Assembly (NCBI RefSeq): GCF_900115475.1
Contig: NZ_FOWP01000004.1
Coordinates: 310,001 to 374,000 of the forward strand
Reading direction: 5' to 3'
Source: Ectopseudomonas composti
GTDB lineage: Bacteria; Pseudomonadota; Gammaproteobacteria; Pseudomonadales; Pseudomonadaceae
Length of the DNA: 64,000 nt
Shown here piece after piece: positions 61,323-64,000 of the stretch (position 1 is the first letter of the stretch; each line of letters starts with the position of its first letter). The position numbers and the translations under genes were made by a program. The notes beneath the pieces were generated by a model. That model saw only the letters and a list, made by a program, of their open reading frames with translations, was not told the DNA's origin and ran no database searches.

Positions 61323-61565
61323 ATGGACTATTTCATTATCGTCGTCACTACCGCTGCGGGGCTGTACTTTCACTGGTGGTTGTTCCGGCGCATTCGCCAG
61401 TGGAGTGATCGCGATCTGGCGCTTTCCCTTGCCGATGGCGATGAACCCAAGCGGCAGTACATGCTCGAACAGCTGGCCCGTGCACGAGAGGAGGGCGTCA
61501 GGCGCAAGGAGTTGCCGGCCTGGCTGGAGCAGGCGGCGGGGCGATATCCCGACCGCAACGCATGA
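61323..61565 (+). CDS. Small single-helix membrane protein (80 aa)
   Basis: An 80-residue protein. A hydrophobic N terminus (MDYFIIVVTTAAGLYFHWWL) is followed by a charged cytoplasmic helix (RRIRQWSDRDLALSLADGDE, then MLEQLARAREEGVRRKELP). GGAGG lies seven bases before ATG 61323. No family recognised; a terminator hairpin follows. Confidence 0.75.
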   Translation: MDYFIIVVTTAAGLYFHWWLFRRIRQWSDRDLALSLADGDEPKRQYMLEQLARAREEGVRRKELPAWLEQAAGRYPDRNA

Positions 61566-61570
61566 AGTCG

Positions 61571-61596
61571 GAGCCCCTTGCGCGTGCAAGGGGCTC
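61571..61596. terminator. Bidirectional hairpin terminator
   Basis: GAGCCCCTTG-CGCGTG-CAAGGGGCTC is a 10-bp perfect stem between the 80-residue protein gene and convergent yebG. Confidence 0.7.
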
Positions 61597-61606
61597 CTAC
61601 ACTTGG

Positions 61607-61870
61607 TCATTCGCTGGCGGCTTCGATCTCGAGTTCGTCCAGCGCGTCCGGCTGGCTCTTGAACGCTTTGGCGAAGATGTCGCGGTTCTTGGCCATGAAG
61701 ATCCCCAGTTCCTCGCCCTGCTCCTCGTTCAAGGACGGCACCGCCTTGTGCAGCACCTCGCTCAGGCGCTCGGCCAGCTCAAGCATCTTGTCGTAACGGT
61801 CTGCTTCGGCCTTATCCATAAACAAGCGCTCCGGATCGCGGCTGCTGCGGTACACCACTTCGACGGCCAT
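61607..61870 (-). CDS. yebG: YebG family DNA-damage-inducible protein
   Basis: An 87-residue protein matching YebG: MAVEVVYRSSRDPERLFMDK, then EADRYDKMLELAERL and EEQGEELGIFMAKNRDIFAK. YebG is an SOS-induced protein of unclear function in E. coli. A CTG-N10-CAG LexA-type box lies upstream at 61913-61928 on the opposite side of the start. Confidence 0.88.
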   Translation of the reverse strand: MAVEVVYRSSRDPERLFMDKAEADRYDKMLELAERLSEVLHKAVPSLNEEQGEELGIFMAKNRDIFAKAFKSQPDALDELEIEAASE

Positions 61871-61912
61871 TCATCACCTCGTCTGCCTTCATATGTGTCG
61901 GTCAGTAATTAA

Positions 61913-61928
61913 CTGGTTGTTTGTACAG
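61913..61928 (-). promoter_or_regulatory. LexA (SOS) box upstream of yebG
   Basis: On the minus strand CTGTACAAACAACCAG fits the CTG-N10-CAG LexA consensus exactly, 43 bases before yebG. It contains a TTGTACAG string like the LitR-type sites elsewhere, so that string alone should not be read as a LitR operator. Confidence 0.7.
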
Positions 61929-62079
61929 TGGTGGCGAGAATAAAGGACTCGCTGCCGTTTGGCCAGCATCGCGCTTGATGAAGAGCATAGATGGCTCGGT
62001 TCGCCTGTGCTGGTGGTGCAGGTTTGGGAGGGGCGTGGGTATTTTTGCAGGGCATGAGGCAGAAGCTAAATCGGTAAGA

Positions 62080-62103
62080 TTGTACAGCTTGTGTATATGT
62101 ATA
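62080..62103 (+). promoter_or_regulatory. TGTACA/TGTATA direct repeat upstream of the CHASE3-GGDEF gene
   Basis: TGTACA begins at 62081 and TGTATA at 62092, exactly 11 bases apart; a third TGTATA begins at 62098. A lone TTGTAC lies at 62145. The 11-bp spacing is like that at the litR promoter. The 61871-62228 region otherwise contains only the yebG SOS box. Confidence 0.4.
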
Positions 62104-62228
62104 GGCGCGCCACGAGTGCGCCCCAGACTTTTACGGATAACGTCTTGTACGGTGTGTGCAAGCGCATCTATAGTCAGCTCACGCATCATCCTAAACCACG
62201 TAAAGCCCCAATAATTCAGGTACTCACC

Positions 62229-63404
62229 GTGAAGTCAGTCGGTCGTGTCGAACGCAAGCTGCTCGCGCTGGTTGCGTTGTTTTATCTGAGCCTGATGTTG
62301 TTGATCGGAGCGATATGGGGAAGCCAGGCGAGCCTCTCCAGTGGTCGTGATGTACAAGAGTTGTATCGGTCTTTGTATCGGTTGTCGTCGCTTCTCTCCA
62401 CCTTGCAGGATGCGGAGATAGGCCAGCGCGGCTTTCTTCTGACCGGCGAGGTTCAGTATCTGGCGCCATACGAACGTGCTATCGGGCAATTGGATGAGCA
62501 TCTGCTGTTGCTTGCCGAGAACCCGATGCTGCAATTCTACGGGGCGGATATAGCGGCTATCGCCAGGCTCAGTCAGCTCAAGCGCAGCGAGCTGGCCCAG
62601 ACCATCGTCGTGCGTAGAGAACAGGGCCAGGTCGCTGCGCAGAAGCTGCTGCGCGAAGACAATGGCAAGATTTACATGGACGAAATGCGCCTGCGCATAA
62701 GCAATATCGAGAGCGGTGTAGCTGCTTCTCTCAGAGAGCAGAAACTCGATCTGCAATGGCGTTCTGAGCTGGCGTTGTGGGGCGGTGGCGGTGGTGCGCT
62801 GCTGATGCTGGGGCTGCTGACGTTGCTGTTCGTCGATCTGCGTCGTGACCTGAGCGAGCGGGCCGAGTTGCTCGAGCGTCTTGCCTTCGAGTCGCAGCAC
62901 GACAGCCTTACCCGAGTGCCCAACCGGCGCGCTTTCAACGAAATGCTGGATCAGGCACTGGCTTTGGCGCGGCGCGGTGAGCGCCAGGTAGCATTACTCT
63001 ACTTGGACCTGGATGGCTTCAAACCGATCAACGATCAATATGGCCATGCCGCTGGTGACGCCACCTTGAAGGTCGTGGTTGCCCTATGGCAGGGCGTGAT
63101 GCGTGAAGGCGAGGTACTGGCGCGGCTTGGTGGTGACGAATTCGCAGTGATCGCTGCCGGTGATGCCGAGGCGGTCGAGCGACTGGCGCAGCGTCTGATC
63201 AATGCGCTGGATGTACCGTTGCTGGCGCAGTATCCCGAAATTCGTGTAGGTGTCAGTGTCGGTCTGGCGCGCTACGCCGAGCATGGCGAGGATCGTCGTC
63301 GCCTTATAGCGGCCGCTGATACCGCCATGTACCGCGCCAAGGAGGCGGGCAAGCACTGCTTTGCCTGGCCCGAGTCACGCCAGCCAGTGCTCGCCGTAGT
63401 CTGA
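62229..63404 (+). CDS. CHASE3-sensor GGDEF diguanylate cyclase
   Basis: A 391-residue membrane cyclase. A first TM (about 13-33, LLALVALFYLSLMLLIGAIW) precedes a CHASE3 domain (about 45-190, with QDAEIGQRGFLLTGE), then a second TM (about 200-225) and a GGDEF domain (about 245-385). The active site is RLGGDEFAVIA. The start GTG 62229 (VKSVGRVERK) has a weak ribosome site and puts TM1 near the N terminus; upstream in-frame codons lie in the operator-like region. Likely senses an envelope signal and raises c-di-GMP. Confidence 0.9.
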   Translation: MKSVGRVERKLLALVALFYLSLMLLIGAIWGSQASLSSGRDVQELYRSLYRLSSLLSTLQDAEIGQRGFLLTGEVQYLAPYERAIGQLDEHLLLLAENPMLQFYGADIAAIARLSQLKRSELAQTIVVRREQGQVAAQKLLREDNGKIYMDEMRLRISNIESGVAASLREQKLDLQWRSELALWGGGGGALLMLGLLTLLFVDLRRDLSERAELLERLAFESQHDSLTRVPNRRAFNEMLDQALALARRGERQVALLYLDLDGFKPINDQYGHAAGDATLKVVVALWQGVMREGEVLARLGGDEFAVIAAGDAEAVERLAQRLINALDVPLLAQYPEIRVGVSVGLARYAEHGEDRRRLIAAADTAMYRAKEAGKHCFAWPESRQPVLAVV

Positions 63405-63526
63405 GCACCTGTGTCTTTCCGTCACATCCTCGCATCATCCTCAAGCTGGTGTTTTTCCTGCATGCTCGTCAGCGTTCATCCATGTCGGGTGTTCGGGCGT
63501 CATGCTTGTTTGGGGAGAAGTGAACG

Positions 63527-64000
63527 ATGAATTGGGCGGAACGTCTGCGTGAAGGCATGCATGGCCTGGCGGAGTCGCTGGGCAATCTGTTGATGGAGGC
63601 TTTCCATTACCTGGCGTTGTTCGCCATCGGGGCGATCACGGCCTGGGCCGGGGTGATGACCTTCATCGGCATGCTGGATAAGGGCCACATCACGGTCGAT
63701 GACATCCTGCTGCTGTTCATCTACCTGGAATTGGCGGCGATGGTGGGGATCTATTTCAAGACCAACCATATGCCGATTCGCTTCATGATCTATGTGGCGA
63801 TCACCGCGCTGACCCGCTTGCTGATTTCCGATATCTCCCACACGCACAAACCGAGCTGGGGCGTGGTGATGGTCTCGGGGGCGATCCTGCTGCTGGCGTT
63901 GGCGATTCTGGTGGTGCGCTATGCCTCGTCGCGTTTCCCGTCCGTGGCTGGCTCGCATCCGCGCAACAAGGCACGCAACCGCGCGGATGCCGAGGCCGAG
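63527..64000 (+). CDS. psiE: Phosphate-starvation-inducible PsiE family protein (3' partial)
   Basis: A frame of 158 codons with ATG 63527, GGGGAGAAG upstream and no stop before the window end. The product begins MNWAERLREGMHGLAESLGN and has four membrane helices (for example LALFAIGAITAWAGVMTFIG and ILLLFIYLELAAMVGIYFKT), the PsiE block NHMPIRFMIYVAITALTRLL and a charged C-terminal tail. The end lies outside the window. Function unknown; related to phosphate starvation response proteins. Confidence 0.87.
   Translation, partial: MNWAERLREGMHGLAESLGNLLMEAFHYLALFAIGAITAWAGVMTFIGMLDKGHITVDDILLLFIYLELAAMVGIYFKTNHMPIRFMIYVAITALTRLLISDISHTHKPSWGVVMVSGAILLLALAILVVRYASSRFPSVAGSHPRNKARNRADAEAE

Noticed and set aside
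61921..61928. TTGTACAG as a LitR operator
   Set aside because: It is one half of an exact CTG-N10-CAG LexA box for yebG, which explains it better.

Overview
The window is a stretch of GC-rich gammaproteobacterial chromosome, most likely from a Pseudomonas of the P. mendocina / pseudoalcaligenes / oleovorans type. Evidence for this is the gene order fumarase - GGDEF cyclase - ferredoxin reductase - enoyl-CoA hydratase - pyruvate kinase - universal stress protein, which I recall as the PA4333-PA4328 order of P. aeruginosa. Further support comes from the folM-folE-folX operon, the four-gene dimethylamine N-demethylase known from P. mendocina, and dense GTAGGGTGCG-type palindromic repeats. No tRNA, rRNA, prophage, insertion sequence or CRISPR array was seen. 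Both ends are cut: a shikimate-dehydrogenase-like gene enters at base 2 and a PsiE-family gene runs off at 64000.

Region 1 (1-16.6 kb) is built around methylated amines. A putative sigma54 promoter precedes the four subunits of a heme-dependent dimethylamine demethylase (1191-4940), followed by an SMR exporter and a class I glutamine amidotransferase. Opposite lie a chemoreceptor, an aldehyde dehydrogenase, an ammonium transporter with a 59-residue membrane protein, a soluble PAS chemoreceptor, trimethylamine N-oxide demethylase (Tdm) and trimethylamine monooxygenase (Tmm). Together these can take TMA to TMAO, then to DMA, then to monomethylamine. Two of the enzymes carry GcvT-like folate domains suited to trapping formaldehyde. 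Next to tmm is a NarX-type kinase with a cysteine cluster, its NarL-type regulator and an orphan double-PAS protein (16.9-19.4 kb).

Region 2 (19.5-28.5 kb) holds azlCD, a glycolipid-binding-like protein, HopJ and DUF1244 proteins, and the tetrahydromonapterin operon folM-folE-folX. It also has an ABM-family membrane protein, a DCC-family protein, a class II LitR-like MerR regulator, a PilZ-like protein, a short LOV photoreceptor, a flavodoxin and a cupin. The regulator promoter and the folM upstream region carry TTGTACA-type sites, some exactly 11 bp apart, which suggests a light-responsive regulon.

Region 3 (28.6-46.4 kb) contains assorted metabolic genes, a 142-bp MITE-like element and a seven-gene minus-strand cluster (34.5-40.9 kb). 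The cluster comprises a thermostable-hemolysin-family protein, an acyl-adenylating ligase, a heme-oxygenase-like putative diiron enzyme, an SDR, a TPR protein and a two-component system. It looks like a small biosynthetic unit of unknown product and is the best candidate for an undescribed system. After it come a translationally coupled GNAT - nitrilase - ZapE trio, an isochorismatase-family hydrolase and a divergent GlxA-type regulator.

Region 4 (46.5-64 kb) is mainly core genome: dsdA, class I fumarase, a sadC-like cyclase, ferredoxin reductase, enoyl-CoA hydratase, pyruvate kinase, Usp, two TPR-type lipoproteins, DUF4124, PilZ, SirB1, leucine dehydrogenase, an EamA transporter, DUF488, yebG with an SOS box, a CHASE3-GGDEF cyclase and PsiE.
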